64,000 bases of DNA from Psychroflexus aurantiacus (GCF_010820555.1 NZ_JAAIKD010000002.1:310001-374000); one strand, 5' to 3'. Shown: positions 34,145 to 42,919, counted from the first letter of the stretch. The notes: generated by a model from the sequence alone, not told the origin. Made by a program: numbers and translations.

Positions 34145-34834
34145 TTATAGATGTAAACCGCATTCGGTTTTGGGGCTGTTATTCCAGCGTCCGCTCCTGT
34201 CATCACCGGGAACAGTGCAGTGTTTACAGCCAATAGAATTGTAGCCCTTGCTCACCAGAGGGTGAAAAGGTAACTCGTGTTTTCTTATAAAAGCATCCCG
34301 TTCTTCTTTACTGACGTCTAAAAGCGGATAAAATTTCAGGATTTCCCCTCTTTGTTCAAAAATATCCAGTGAATTCCTATGGTCGCTCTGCCATTCCATA
34401 AGCCCAGAAACCCATACGGTGAATTTATTCTTAATGACTTCCAGGGGCTTGACTTTATTGATGCTGCAGCAAAAATCCGGATTTTTAGACCAGGTTTTGT
34501 CTTTGGTCGTAAACTCATGTTCATGAGAAAGGGCGCTGACCGATTTTACATTCAGCTGATAGGCTTCACTCAGTTGTTTTTTGTAGTTTAGTGTCTCCTC
34601 AAAATGGTAGCCGGTATCTATAAAATAGATGACCTGGTCGGAATTGATGTCGGAAAAGAGCTTGAGTAAAAATGCAGAAGTGGCTGCAAAAGAACTGGTG
34701 ACCATGACTTCAGCCTGATCAAAATCTTCATACAAAGTCTTGATGCGGTCTGCAATGCTTAAGCTTTTATATTTTTTATTGAGTAGCTGTATGTCTTCAT
34801 TGGAAACGATTCTCTTTTCTGCAATTTCACTCAT
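34145..34834 (-). CDS. cysH: phosphoadenylyl/adenylyl-sulfate reductase
   Basis: The 229-residue product has the adenine-nucleotide-binding MVTSSFAATSAFLLKL, the YFIDTGYHFEET motif and the C-terminal ECGLH nucleophile (Cys225). It also has both Cys pairs, Cys122-Cys123 (DFCCSINK) and Cys203-Cys206 (GCKHC), which hold a 4Fe-4S cluster. That makes it the APS-reducing type rather than the E. coli PAPS type. It reduces activated sulfate to sulfite with thioredoxin. The other assimilation genes are not in the window. It is divergent from ytxJ. Confidence 0.92.
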   Translation of the reverse strand: MSEIAEKRIVSNEDIQLLNKKYKSLSIADRIKTLYEDFDQAEVMVTSSFAATSAFLLKLFSDINSDQVIYFIDTGYHFEETLNYKKQLSEAYQLNVKSVSALSHEHEFTTKDKTWSKNPDFCCSINKVKPLEVIKNKFTVWVSGLMEWQSDHRNSLDIFEQRGEILKFYPLLDVSKEERDAFIRKHELPFHPLVSKGYNSIGCKHCTVPGDDRSGRWNNSPKTECGLHL

Positions 34835-34976
34835 TCTATTTCTAGATATTTTAACTTTGCGAATATAAGTAACTGATTAGTTTTAGACTTTATTTTTTAA
34901 TGATAACTTTAGACTTTGCTTGTTAGCTGTAAGTAGGAAAGAAGCTGACGCCAACTCTTAATAAATTAGAACCATT

Positions 34977-35393
34977 ATGGGATTTTTTGATCAACTCTTT
35001 AATGTTAAACCAACTCAAACTGACGAAGCCTCAAAGGCCTCTGAATTTACCTGGCGGACTCTTGACGGTCTTTCTCAGCTGGATGCTGTAGAAAAGCTTT
35101 CAGAAGAAAAACTGGTGGTTATTTTTAAGCATTCTGTTTCCTGTGGAATCAGCAATATGGTTTGGCATCAATTCCAAAACGAGATAGATTTCAATAACGA
35201 TCACATCGAAATGCTTTACCTTGATCTTTTGGCCCATAGAGATGTTTCCAATGAAATCACACAGCGTTTTCAGGTTCTGCACCAGTCTCCGCAGATACTG
35301 GTGATTAAGAATGGAGAGGTTTTACACCATGCTTCCCATTCAGCCATAAGACTCTCCAATATCAAAAAATTCCTACCAGAATCTGATTCATAA
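34977..35393 (+). CDS. ytxJ: YtxJ-family thioredoxin-like protein (bacillithiol-associated)
   Basis: The 138-residue product has FTWRTLDGLSQLDAVEKLSEEKLVVIFKHSVSCGISNMV and SPQILVIKNGEVLHHASHSAI, matching the YtxJ (DUF2847) family, thioredoxin-fold monothiol proteins linked to bacillithiol redox control. The active-site Cys is in HSVSCGIS. It is divergent from cysH, a sulfur gene, which suits a thiol-redox role. Confidence 0.88.
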   Translation: MGFFDQLFNVKPTQTDEASKASEFTWRTLDGLSQLDAVEKLSEEKLVVIFKHSVSCGISNMVWHQFQNEIDFNNDHIEMLYLDLLAHRDVSNEITQRFQVLHQSPQILVIKNGEVLHHASHSAIRLSNIKKFLPESDS

Positions 35394-35444
35394 CCAGGCA
35401 TCTGTTCAGTTGATAGTCCTATGTGTTTTAGAAATAGAAAAAAA

Positions 35445-35470
35445 CCCGGATCTGAATCCGGTTTGTTTTA
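35445..35470 (+). terminator. intrinsic terminator after ytxJ
   Basis: CCGGAT (35446-35451) pairs with ATCCGG (35456-35461) around CTGA and is followed by a T-rich run. It lies inside the 5' extension of the next open frame, which shows that the TTG at 35410 is not the start of the ankyrin gene. Confidence 0.7.
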
Positions 35471-35487
35471 AATTCATAAAAAAAATC

Positions 35488-35961
35488 ATGAAGCAAATGA
35501 ATCTAATAGACGCAGTCAAAAGCCAAAATAGGGAAGAAGCCAAACATATTCTGGAGCAAAACCCTGAAGCGATAAATCAACCTGATGAAAGGGGATTTAC
35601 ACCCCTGTTATATGCAACTTATACGGGTCAAACCGCATTGGTTGATTATTTGATGAAATTCCATCCGGATGTCAATGCACAGGATGTGACAGGAAATACG
35701 GCCCTGATGGGTGTGAGTTTTAAAGGGAATCTGGACATGGCTGAATTGCTTTTAAAGCATGGAGCCGATGTCAACCTTAGCAATAAAAAGGGAGCGACGG
35801 CCATGATTTATGCAGTGAGTTATAATCAGCCTGATATGGTGAAGTTATTACTGTCTCATGGAGCTGATATCAGCATAAAAGACCAGGATGGTTTATCTGC
35901 CAGAGCCCATGCTAGAAACCTGGGCTTCAAGGAAATTGAAGCTTTAGTGAGTCAAGATTAA
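35488..35961 (+). CDS. ankyrin-repeat protein
   Basis: I start at the ATG at 35488 because the terminator at 35445-35470 lies between it and the upstream TTG. The 157-residue product is almost entirely ankyrin repeats: RGFTPLLYATYTGQTALVDYLMK, TGNTALMGVSFKGNLDMAELLLKHGADVN, KGATAMIYAVSYNQPDMVKLLLSHGADI, and a capping repeat. It is cytoplasmic with no signal peptide and should be a protein-binding module; its partner is unknown. Confidence 0.9.
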   Translation: MKQMNLIDAVKSQNREEAKHILEQNPEAINQPDERGFTPLLYATYTGQTALVDYLMKFHPDVNAQDVTGNTALMGVSFKGNLDMAELLLKHGADVNLSNKKGATAMIYAVSYNQPDMVKLLLSHGADISIKDQDGLSARAHARNLGFKEIEALVSQD

Positions 35962-35976
35962 ATCGTATAAAAAAAG

Positions 35977-36004
35977 TAAGCCGAATCTGTTAAGATTCGG
36001 CTTA
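35977..36004. terminator. bidirectional terminator between ankyrin gene and proteorhodopsin
   Basis: TAAGCCGAATCT (35977-35988) is inverted in AGATTCGGCTTA (35993-36004) with a GTTA loop, preceded by an A-run (35968-35975). In the minus direction the stem is followed by T-rich sequence, so it terminates the rhodopsin transcript; it also serves the converging ankyrin gene. Confidence 0.8.
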
Positions 36005-36027
36005 TAAAATCATTTAGGTAAGTTGAT

Positions 36028-36759
36028 TTATTTAGAAGATTTGATAGCTAATGAATAAATAACAAGTCCAAAACCTATTTTATTCACAGCATCTCCAATG
36101 TTGTAGACTACATCCATGAAAGAAGCATCTACTCCAAAGTCGAATCCAAATAATCCTCCTGGAGTACCTAATATGTAACCTATAGGGTAGATAGCCCATC
36201 CTACAAGAACGAACCAGCAAAGGATGTTGTGAGCTTTCAATACTTCACCACCTGCAGAAGTTGCCAATTGCTTAGCTTCTCCAAACCAGATAATGTAAAC
36301 AATGATAAAGTAAGCAATACCTGAAGCAAGACCCCACTGCCACGAATAATCTGGAGATACAGCCTCACCGAAGTAACCTGTAACAAGCATCACTACTGAC
36401 CAGAAAATCAGTTTCCACATCAATGATTTTTTAGCGCCGGCAACTCTTAAGATTAAGAAAAACTCAACACACATTAATGGAACGGTTAATACCCAGTCTA
36501 CATATCTGAAGAATGTAGGTGACTCTTGAAAAGTATCCCAATAATCTCTCATGTAGAAGTAATGCACTGCAGCAATGAAAGTAATTAAACCAGATACTAA
36601 AACTGATGTTCTCCACTTTTTATCAAATTGGCTTAATGATAAAAAGAAAAAGGCAGATGCAGCCATCATGGCCATACTACCTACGAAAAAAGTAAAACCG
36701 ACATAATCGTCATTTGCGATTTTTGAGACGTCGGCCATTAAATACATAAAAGTTCTCAT
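36028..36759 (-). CDS. proteorhodopsin, light-driven proton pump, green-type
   Basis: The 243-residue, seven-helix protein has the proteorhodopsin helix C motif RYVDWVLTVPLMCVEF: Asp88 (proton acceptor), Thr92 and Glu99 (proton donor) form the DTE pump motif. Met96, at the spectral-tuning position (105 in the classical numbering), predicts green absorption. His66 (VHYFYMRDYW) is the conserved partner of the acceptor, and Lys227 (NIGDAVNKIGFG) holds retinal. It should pump protons outward across the inner membrane in light. It shares a 95-bp promoter region with the divergent blh gene that makes its retinal. Confidence 0.96.
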   Translation of the reverse strand: MRTFMYLMADVSKIANDDYVGFTFFVGSMAMMAASAFFFLSLSQFDKKWRTSVLVSGLITFIAAVHYFYMRDYWDTFQESPTFFRYVDWVLTVPLMCVEFFLILRVAGAKKSLMWKLIFWSVVMLVTGYFGEAVSPDYSWQWGLASGIAYFIIVYIIWFGEAKQLATSAGGEVLKAHNILCWFVLVGWAIYPIGYILGTPGGLFGFDFGVDASFMDVVYNIGDAVNKIGFGLVIYSLAIKSSK

Positions 36760-36786
36760 AGATTAAAATATTTAAGTTTGTTTAAT

Positions 36787-36794
36787 CAAATGTA
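36787..36794 (-). promoter_or_regulatory. -7 promoter element TACATTTG for proteorhodopsin
   Basis: On the minus strand TACATTTG matches TAnnTTTG and lies 27 bp before the ATG at 36759, giving a leader of about 20 bases. The -33 TTG is not clear. Confidence 0.5.
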
Positions 36795-36840
36795 GTAATA
36801 AATTAAACATCATTTTTTGCTTTTAAGAAATTTTTTGATT

Positions 36841-36848
36841 TATTTTTG
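36841..36848 (+). promoter_or_regulatory. -7 promoter element TATTTTTG for blh
   Basis: TATTTTTG matches TAnnTTTG; a TTG at 36817-36819 lies 21 bp upstream as a possible -33 box. The ATG at 36855 is only 6 bp beyond, so the transcript would be nearly leaderless. The TTG at 36846 falls inside this box and cannot be a start if the promoter is real. Confidence 0.5.
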
Positions 36849-36854
36849 TATTAT

Positions 36855-37751
36855 ATGAAATTTAATAGGAATATTCTTTTCAATACGATAACGGCATTAA
36901 CCTTTTTGGCTTTGGCTGTTCCCATACTCTTTTCTCAAGAAATTCAGTATGTTATAGCCTTTACAGGGATTTTTAGTTTTGGAATTTTACATGGATCTAA
37001 CGACTTATTTGTGATAGAAACCTTAAAGAATAAACCTAAACAAAATCGATTCACAAGATCTTTAATCACCTATTTGGGAGTGGTTTTAGCCTTTGTGGTC
37101 ATATTTTATTTTATTCCCCTTATAGCTCTGCTTGCGTTTGTTCTGATAAGTGGATATCACTTTGGAGAACAGCATTTTCATCATAAGATCTCCAACCCGT
37201 CATCGGTTTTAGCATCCCTGTTCTATCAGACTTACGGATTGCTGGTCTTATTTCTCCTCCTGTATTTGAATAGTAAAGAAGTCATTCTGATTATCCAGGA
37301 CATGACAGGTTATCTCGTCACTGAAAGTCTCCTTCTTTATGTGCTTCTGGGTTCATTGGTTTTGAGTTTCATTTTTTTCGTCATGCTTTCAAAGAAAAAT
37401 ACAGCACTTAAAGCTTCAGCCCTTCGCAATGTTTTTTACCTTGTTTTGTTTTCAGGCTTATTTTACGTGAGCGGAGTCGTGTGGGGTTTTGCTGTTTATT
37501 TTGTGCTTTGGCACAGTTTACCATCTTTAAAAGACCAGGTCAACTCGCTCTATGGTAAGTTTGACCTCGAAAACTTCAGCAAATACTTTAAAAAAGCCTT
37601 TCCGTATTGGCTGGCCTCCATCATAGGCTTGTGTGTGGTGGTCTGGCTATTCAAAGACTTTAAAAACTTTATATCCCTGGTCTTCGCTTTTATCGCAGCC
37701 ATCACATTTCCTCATGTATTTGTTATGCGAAAGCTTTTTGGTCGTGATTAA
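36855..37751 (+). CDS. blh: beta-carotene 15,15'-dioxygenase, Brp/Blh family
   Basis: The 298-residue membrane protein (ATG 36855) has the conserved iron-binding His set of the Brp/Blh family: His46 in GILHGSNDLF, His102 and the HFHH cluster (107-110) in GYHFGEQHFHH, His220 in VLWHSLPSL and His287 in FPHVFV. It splits beta-carotene into two retinals. Position next to proteorhodopsin makes the assignment firm. Carotenoid genes (crtEBIY) are not in the window. Its stop codon overlaps the end of the converging btuD, so there is no room for a terminator between them. Confidence 0.93.
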   Translation: MKFNRNILFNTITALTFLALAVPILFSQEIQYVIAFTGIFSFGILHGSNDLFVIETLKNKPKQNRFTRSLITYLGVVLAFVVIFYFIPLIALLAFVLISGYHFGEQHFHHKISNPSSVLASLFYQTYGLLVLFLLLYLNSKEVILIIQDMTGYLVTESLLLYVLLGSLVLSFIFFVMLSKKNTALKASALRNVFYLVLFSGLFYVSGVVWGFAVYFVLWHSLPSLKDQVNSLYGKFDLENFSKYFKKAFPYWLASIIGLCVVVWLFKDFKNFISLVFAFIAAITFPHVFVMRKLFGRD

Positions 37752-38557
37752 TCTTCAGAGATTTTCATTTTAAACGTGCGGGACTGTTCATCAAAAACAA
37801 TAAAATCTTTAGGAAACAAGGAGTTGAATGCTCCGTTTTGAATTAGTTCTGAAGGAGAGCCGCAGCTCACCTGCTGTTTGTCGATGAGAATAATCCTGTC
37901 ACACAGCTGAAGTGCCAGGTTGATTTCGTGCGAAGCAAATAAAACGCTTTTATGTGAGTTTTTTACAATGGATTTTAAAAGCTTCAGTACATAGGCTTTG
38001 TGGAACATGTCCAGGTGGGTGGTGGGTTCGTCCATCAAGATGAGTGCTGTATCCTGTGCCAAAGCTCTTGCGATAAGTACTTTCTGAAATTGACCATCGC
38101 TTAAGGAGGCGCATAAATTATCCTTCTTCGGAAGTAAATCCACCTGGCTCAGAGCCTGCAGGACCTTATCCACATCCTTCTGACTTAAGTGTCCCAGCCA
38201 GTTGGTATACGGATGTCTGCCTAAAGCAACCAGTTCCATGACCGTTAATTGCTTTGAAACATGCTCATGGGTTAAAACCAGACTCAAAAATGAACCTAAA
38301 TCTTTTAAAGCCAACTCAGACAACAAGTGGTTGTCAATCTTCACCTGCCCGGCCAAAGCAGGAATTTGACCTGACAAAGTTTTCAACAATGTAGATTTTC
38401 CTGAACCGTTGATGCCTATTAAAGCCACCAGCTCACCGGCTTTGATTTCAAAATCAATTGCTTCCGCAACAGAAACCACTTCTTTTTTTTGCCTGTAGCC
38501 AATGCTTAACGAGGACGTGGAAAGTAAGATGTTATCGCGATTAAGTTCTGAAGACAT
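37748..38557 (-). CDS. btuD: ABC transporter ATPase, cobalamin/iron-chelate type (BtuD)
   Basis: The 269-residue product has Walker A GINGSGKSTLLKTLSG, the signature ASLSDGQFQKVLIARAL (LSDGQ), Walker B ALILMDEPTTHLD and the switch His in LFASHEINLA, the FecE/BtuD type. It powers import through the adjacent permease gene, with 1 bp between them. B12 as substrate is inferred from the riboswitch-controlled btuB next door. Confidence 0.85.
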   Translation of the reverse strand: MSSELNRDNILLSTSSLSIGYRQKKEVVSVAEAIDFEIKAGELVALIGINGSGKSTLLKTLSGQIPALAGQVKIDNHLLSELALKDLGSFLSLVLTHEHVSKQLTVMELVALGRHPYTNWLGHLSQKDVDKVLQALSQVDLLPKKDNLCASLSDGQFQKVLIARALAQDTALILMDEPTTHLDMFHKAYVLKLLKSIVKNSHKSVLFASHEINLALQLCDRIILIDKQQVSCGSPSELIQNGAFNSLFPKDFIVFDEQSRTFKMKISED

Positions 38558-38558
38558 T

Positions 38559-39581
38559 TTAAAAGTTGAGTTTGCGTTTTCTTAAAAGCAGCCAGATAAC
38601 TACCGGTGCACCAAATAAGGAAGTTACTGCATTTATGGGCAGGGTGTTTTCATTTCCCGGAAGCTGAGCGATGACATCACAAACCAGCATTAATATCGCT
38701 CCTCCCACGATAATGCTGGGTAATAAAACCCGGTGATCGCTGGTTGGGATAAGTTGCCTCACCAGATGCGGGACCGCAAGTCCTACAAAAGCTATTGGCC
38801 CTGCAAAAGCAGTAGCGCTCCCCGCCAGAATGGAAGTAGAAATAATAATCAAAACCCGATTGCTTTTCAGCTGAACCCCCATGCTCTTAGCGTAATTTTC
38901 TCCCAGGAGTAAAGCGTTCAAATTTTTAAGGCAGAAAACAGCGAAGCCAAGTCCTGTAAACCAGCAGGCTGCCAAAATTCCAACTTCCTGCCAGGATAAA
39001 TTTCCTAAGCTGCCAAAGGACCAGAAGATATAGAGCTGAAGATTATTTGAATTACTAAAATAAGCCAAAATACTTACGACGGCAGAGGTGAGACTGGCTA
39101 CCATCAATCCAATAATCAGTAAAGTCATGGTGTCTTTTACTCTTTGAGCAGTGGATAAAACCGCCAGCATGACCAGGAGACTCCCTCCGCTCGCCGCCAA
39201 GATAATGGCCCATTTGGAAAAGATAAACTCCCCTAAAATTCCAGAAAACAAACCTGCGCCCATGATTAAAAAGGCAACGCCCAGACTTGCACCGCTGCTC
39301 AAACCCAGTACATAAGGCCCGGCCAAAGGATTTCTAAATAGGGTTTGCATCAATAAACCACTGACCGCAAGTCCGGAACCAATGAGGATAGCCGTTATGG
39401 TTTTGGGCAATCTGTACTGGAGAATGATATAGTCCCAGGTGGAATTGTCCAGACTTGACCCCAGAAGACTTTTCAGAATATCCGAAAAAGGGATAGACAC
39501 AGAGCCTAAGGACAAACTCAGTATGATGCCTAGGAGCAAGAGCGCGAGGAGCAGGATATGATTTATAAGGGATTTACTCAA
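38559..39581 (-). CDS. btuC: ABC transporter permease, FecCD/BtuC family
   Basis: The 340-residue protein is about ten membrane helices with FecCD signatures: LQYRLPKTITAILIGSGLAVSGLLMQTLFRNPLAGPYVLG, GPIAFVGLAVPHLVRQL and PGNENTLPINAVTSLFGAPVVIWLLL. It is the inner-membrane channel of the importer. Its start overlaps the end of the binding-protein gene by 8 bp, so translation is coupled. Confidence 0.88.
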   Translation of the reverse strand: MSKSLINHILLLALLLLGIILSLSLGSVSIPFSDILKSLLGSSLDNSTWDYIILQYRLPKTITAILIGSGLAVSGLLMQTLFRNPLAGPYVLGLSSGASLGVAFLIMGAGLFSGILGEFIFSKWAIILAASGGSLLVMLAVLSTAQRVKDTMTLLIIGLMVASLTSAVVSILAYFSNSNNLQLYIFWSFGSLGNLSWQEVGILAACWFTGLGFAVFCLKNLNALLLGENYAKSMGVQLKSNRVLIIISTSILAGSATAFAGPIAFVGLAVPHLVRQLIPTSDHRVLLPSIIVGGAILMLVCDVIAQLPGNENTLPINAVTSLFGAPVVIWLLLRKRKLNF

Positions 39582-40710
39582 TTTTCAAAGGTTTAAAAAA
39601 GGTAAACGCCTCGTTTTCCAAAAGTTCAGGATGAAATATCTTCACCAGGTCCTTCAGTACTAAATCGGGTCGGTTGGGACCTATTTCATAAAAAAGTACA
39701 CCGCCGGTTTCACCAGTGGTCGATGCCATGGTATAAATATTTCTTTCCTGAAAGGCTTCAAATTCCTGGTAATGCATATTGCTTTCTAAAAGTTGAGCGT
39801 AGGATGTGAACTGAGCCGGCGAAATCCAAAATTCTGCCGCTTTGGCATCTTCCAGAACCCTTTCAAAAGAAAAGGCCGCGCTGCCTTTGCCTTGTGTATC
39901 TTTATAGACATACTCAGCATTGGCATCTTCAAACAACTGCGCCTGCCAGCTTGTTCCATAAGGCAAATACCAGCGATCCTGGTGCATAGCTCCGGAAATA
40001 ACACTGGGTTCCCCTGTAGCTCCTTCTGCTTTTTCTTTCAAAGCCAGGTAATCGGCTTCCACCTGATTAAATGCTTCTATGGAAAGGTCTAATTCACCCA
40101 GAAAGACACCAAAAAACTTGATCCATTCGGCTTTGCCCAGCACGTCCTTTTCCAGCCAGTCCCCGTTATAGACCACAGGTATTCCGGACTTCTGAATCTG
40201 AGTTAAGGTTTTATTCTGTCCTTCTACCCCAAAACTAAAGACCACATCCGGATTTACGGAAAGCAAAATCTCAGTATTGAGGGCTTCATTTTTCCCTAAT
40301 TCCTTCACTTTTCCGGCATCGATTAAAGCTCTGGCTTTTTCAGAAGAGATAAAATCAAGATTGGGAAAACCGACGAGCTTATCGATTTTGTTCAAAGTGA
40401 TAAGCGACGGAATATGCGTAGTAGAAGTGGTTACCAACTTTTCAACAGGCAATTGAATGAGTGCCTCATAAGATATCTGTTCCGGAACGTGTTCAGACCT
40501 ATCCACAACTAAATACACTAAATCGTTTTCAGCTTCGGGCCAGGGAGAGTGAACAATCACCTGCGTGAAATTCGCATACTTATTGATAGAAAATCCGGTG
40601 GCGTATTTGATTTCTACCTTTTCATAACCCCTGTCTGTATTAGCCGAATGGTCTGCTTTTTTACAGGCGAAGAAGCTCAGGAGGATAACGAAATAGAGTA
40701 GGGGTTTCAT
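39574..40710 (-). CDS. btuF: ABC transporter substrate-binding lipoprotein, BtuF-like
   Basis: The 378-residue product has a lipobox (LLSFFAC, Cys16) and a helical-backbone binding fold: KLVTTSTTHIPSLITLNKIDKLVGFP, NPDVVFSFG, GIPVVYNGDWLE, and a linking helix. It carries a captured chelate, most likely cobalamin, from outer-membrane receptor to BtuCD. First gene of the btuFCD transcript; I see no riboswitch on its own side of the intergenic region. An iron-siderophore ligand is the alternative. Confidence 0.8.
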   Translation of the reverse strand: MKPLLYFVILLSFFACKKADHSANTDRGYEKVEIKYATGFSINKYANFTQVIVHSPWPEAENDLVYLVVDRSEHVPEQISYEALIQLPVEKLVTTSTTHIPSLITLNKIDKLVGFPNLDFISSEKARALIDAGKVKELGKNEALNTEILLSVNPDVVFSFGVEGQNKTLTQIQKSGIPVVYNGDWLEKDVLGKAEWIKFFGVFLGELDLSIEAFNQVEADYLALKEKAEGATGEPSVISGAMHQDRWYLPYGTSWQAQLFEDANAEYVYKDTQGKGSAAFSFERVLEDAKAAEFWISPAQFTSYAQLLESNMHYQEFEAFQERNIYTMASTTGETGGVLFYEIGPNRPDLVLKDLVKIFHPELLENEAFTFFKPLKIE

Positions 40711-40819
40711 TCAATACATTTTAAGCAAAAGTATGATTAATTATTTTGACCATATCCGGCTCAAAAATCAATTTTACAAAACTTAGGGGGGAAAAAGTAT
40801 GCTTTCTTTAAGAAAAGTT

Positions 40820-40827
40820 TATTTTTG
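40820..40827 (+). promoter_or_regulatory. -7 promoter element TATTTTTG ahead of the riboswitch
   Basis: TATTTTTG matches TAnnTTTG and lies just upstream of the first conserved riboswitch bases, so transcription would start at the beginning of the aptamer. Confidence 0.5.
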
Positions 40828-40837
40828 CACTGCATTT

Positions 40838-41021
40838 TGGTTCTCAAAGGTTATTTCAACTTTTGAAGATTAAAAGGGAATTTCGTTAAAATCGAAAGCT
40901 GTTCCCGCAACTGTAAGCTAAGTACGCCATGTGCGTATGCTTTGTTCCTCAACTTCATAACCACTGTTTGCTTTGGCGAATGGGAAGGTTGAACAAAGAC
41001 GCAAGCCAGGAGACCTGCCTC
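40838..41021 (+). promoter_or_regulatory. cobalamin (adenosylcobalamin) riboswitch
   Basis: All conserved blocks occur in order: AAAAGGGAA (40872-40880), GAAAGCTGTTCCCGCAACTG (40893-40912) with TAAGC, CCACTG (40961-40966), GGGAAGG (40982-40988) and the B12 box GCCAGGAGACCTGCC (41005-41019). It ends about 20 bp before the btuB ATG. When B12 is abundant it should fold to hide the start region and repress btuB and the following btuG-like gene. Confidence 0.95.
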
Positions 41022-41040
41022 AATGTGTAAATTTTAAACA

Positions 41041-42906
41041 ATGACTTTCGGGAAAAGGGTCTACTGGTGTATGAAGTATTCGATAAGTTTTTGCGTCTTC
41101 GCGTGTTTTTTCACGGGATTAGGTTACGCACAGTTAGATTCCATCCAGAAACTGGATGAAGTGTTTGTAGTAGATCGCCAAATCAACAGGTTTTCTACTG
41201 GGCAACTCGTCTATACCTTGTCCGGCTCGACCTTACAGGATTCTCCCGGGACCCTCACAGATGTTCTTCAGCAAAACACACCTATTTTCTTTAAGCAAAA
41301 CGGTTACGGTATGGTCTCCTCACCAGCATTCAGAGGCACCACTGCTCAACAAACGGCTGTGGTTTGGAATGGATTCAACATCAATTCCCAGTTTAACGGC
41401 CAAACCGATTTCAACACTTTACTCGTAGATGGCTTCGATGAAATTTCAGTGAGACCCGGCGGAGGAAGCGTGGTTTACGGAACCGGAGCGATAGGAGGGA
41501 GCATTCATCTTACCAACAGACTTAGGTTTGATGGAGAAACCCATGTGGTTTTAAATGCAAGACTTGGCAGTTTTTCAACCTATCAAAATTTGCTAAAAGC
41601 GTCAACCTCCTCCGACCAGTGGAGTTTATCCTTTGCCTTATCTCGATTTTCTTCTGAAAATGATTACGATTGGCCCGGGACCTCTCGGCAAAACCTGAAT
41701 GGTGAGTTTGAGCATTACAATGCCAATTTGAGTCTGGCCAGGAAACTGAATCGGAACAATAGAATCACTTACCACGGCATGTATTTCAATGGGGATAGAA
41801 ATTTCTCTCTTTTGTTTCCGTCCGACCCGCCATCCAGTTATTCTAATGAAGACCACAGACACCTCCTGGAATGGGAAAGTGAACTCTCTGAAGTGACCTC
41901 GGTCTTGAAGCTGGCTTTTTTTGAGGAGTATTTTCAATATACTCCGGACTCAAGAACACCCAGGCCTACGGGAGCCACGGCACAAACTGCTTTAGCACGT
42001 TATAGCCTTTTTTATTCTTATAAAGCTTTCGACTTTAATGTCTTAAGCGAATACAATTACACTAGCGCAAGCGGTGATAACGTCTTGTCTGAAAGCAGGA
42101 CTATTGCCAGTTTTGCAGTTCTGACCAAGCATCATTGGAAAAAATTAACTTCAGAAGTCAGTTTTCGTCAGGAATATTCTGATGTATATGATAGTCCTTT
42201 TTTGTTCAGCTCCGGTTTTGATTATGAATTTTCCGAAAGGATTGCTGCCAAGGCTAAAGTCTCCAGGAATTTCAGAATCCCCACCTTTAATGATTTGTAC
42301 TGGGAGGGAAGCGGAAGGACTGATTTACGACCTGAAACTTCGGGTCAGCTGGAAACTTCAGTTGTTTTTTCAGCGAAAGAAAACAAACATCAGTTGACCT
42401 TTACAGGCTATTATAACGACATCACCAATCTTATTCGCTGGGTCCCCAATTCAACTAACATCTGGCAACCCGAAAATGTAGACGAAGTTGAAACCTATGG
42501 CCTGGAGGCCCATCTCACCTCTGAATTTGTATGGGGGATGCATGAATTTAATTTCAGTTCCCTTTACGCTTACACGGTTTCTGAAAACACACAAACGGGT
42601 TATCAACTTACCTATGTCCCCAGGCATAAGTTTACAAACAACCTGACTTATAAAATCAATCGATTTTCGGTAGATCTTCAAAATCTATACAACGGCGAAG
42701 TGTTTACAAGGACCAATAACTCTCCGGATGATATACTTGAAGACTACCTGCTTTGGAATGCCGGATTGTCCTATGTAATTCCAAAGTTCCAAAATTTAAA
42801 ACTCTCAGTTCAAGTCAGAAATATAGGAGATGTTGCCTATCAAACCATTGAAAACAGACCTATGCCAGGAAGGCATTTTTTTATTCAAACCTTAATCAAT
42901 TTTTAA
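41041..42906 (+). CDS. btuB: TonB-dependent cobalamin receptor (BtuB)
   Basis: The 621-residue product has a signal peptide (MKYSISFCVFACFFTGLGYAQ from the second ATG at 41071; either ATG is possible), a plug domain (DVLQQNTPIFFKQNGYGMVSSPAFRGTTAQQTAVVWNGF, SVRPGGGSVVYGTGAIGGSI) and a barrel ending in FQNLKLSVQVRNIGD...GRHFFIQTLINF with the terminal aromatic residue. Control by the B12 riboswitch identifies cobalamin as ligand. It imports B12 across the outer membrane with TonB energy. Confidence 0.93.
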   Translation: MTFGKRVYWCMKYSISFCVFACFFTGLGYAQLDSIQKLDEVFVVDRQINRFSTGQLVYTLSGSTLQDSPGTLTDVLQQNTPIFFKQNGYGMVSSPAFRGTTAQQTAVVWNGFNINSQFNGQTDFNTLLVDGFDEISVRPGGGSVVYGTGAIGGSIHLTNRLRFDGETHVVLNARLGSFSTYQNLLKASTSSDQWSLSFALSRFSSENDYDWPGTSRQNLNGEFEHYNANLSLARKLNRNNRITYHGMYFNGDRNFSLLFPSDPPSSYSNEDHRHLLEWESELSEVTSVLKLAFFEEYFQYTPDSRTPRPTGATAQTALARYSLFYSYKAFDFNVLSEYNYTSASGDNVLSESRTIASFAVLTKHHWKKLTSEVSFRQEYSDVYDSPFLFSSGFDYEFSERIAAKAKVSRNFRIPTFNDLYWEGSGRTDLRPETSGQLETSVVFSAKENKHQLTFTGYYNDITNLIRWVPNSTNIWQPENVDEVETYGLEAHLTSEFVWGMHEFNFSSLYAYTVSENTQTGYQLTYVPRHKFTNNLTYKINRFSVDLQNLYNGEVFTRTNNSPDDILEDYLLWNAGLSYVIPKFQNLKLSVQVRNIGDVAYQTIENRPMPGRHFFIQTLINF

Positions 42907-42919
42907 AACCAAAAATTAA

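Noticed and set aside
35410-35487. N-terminal 26-residue extension of the ankyrin protein from TTG
   Set aside because: A terminator hairpin for ytxJ lies in this interval and its translation (KNPDLNPVCF) is just the hairpin sequence.
37748-40710. The minus-strand ABC genes as a siderophore importer
   Set aside because: Sequence alone permits it, but the adjacent cobalamin riboswitch, btuB and btuG-like gene make B12 the more economical assignment.
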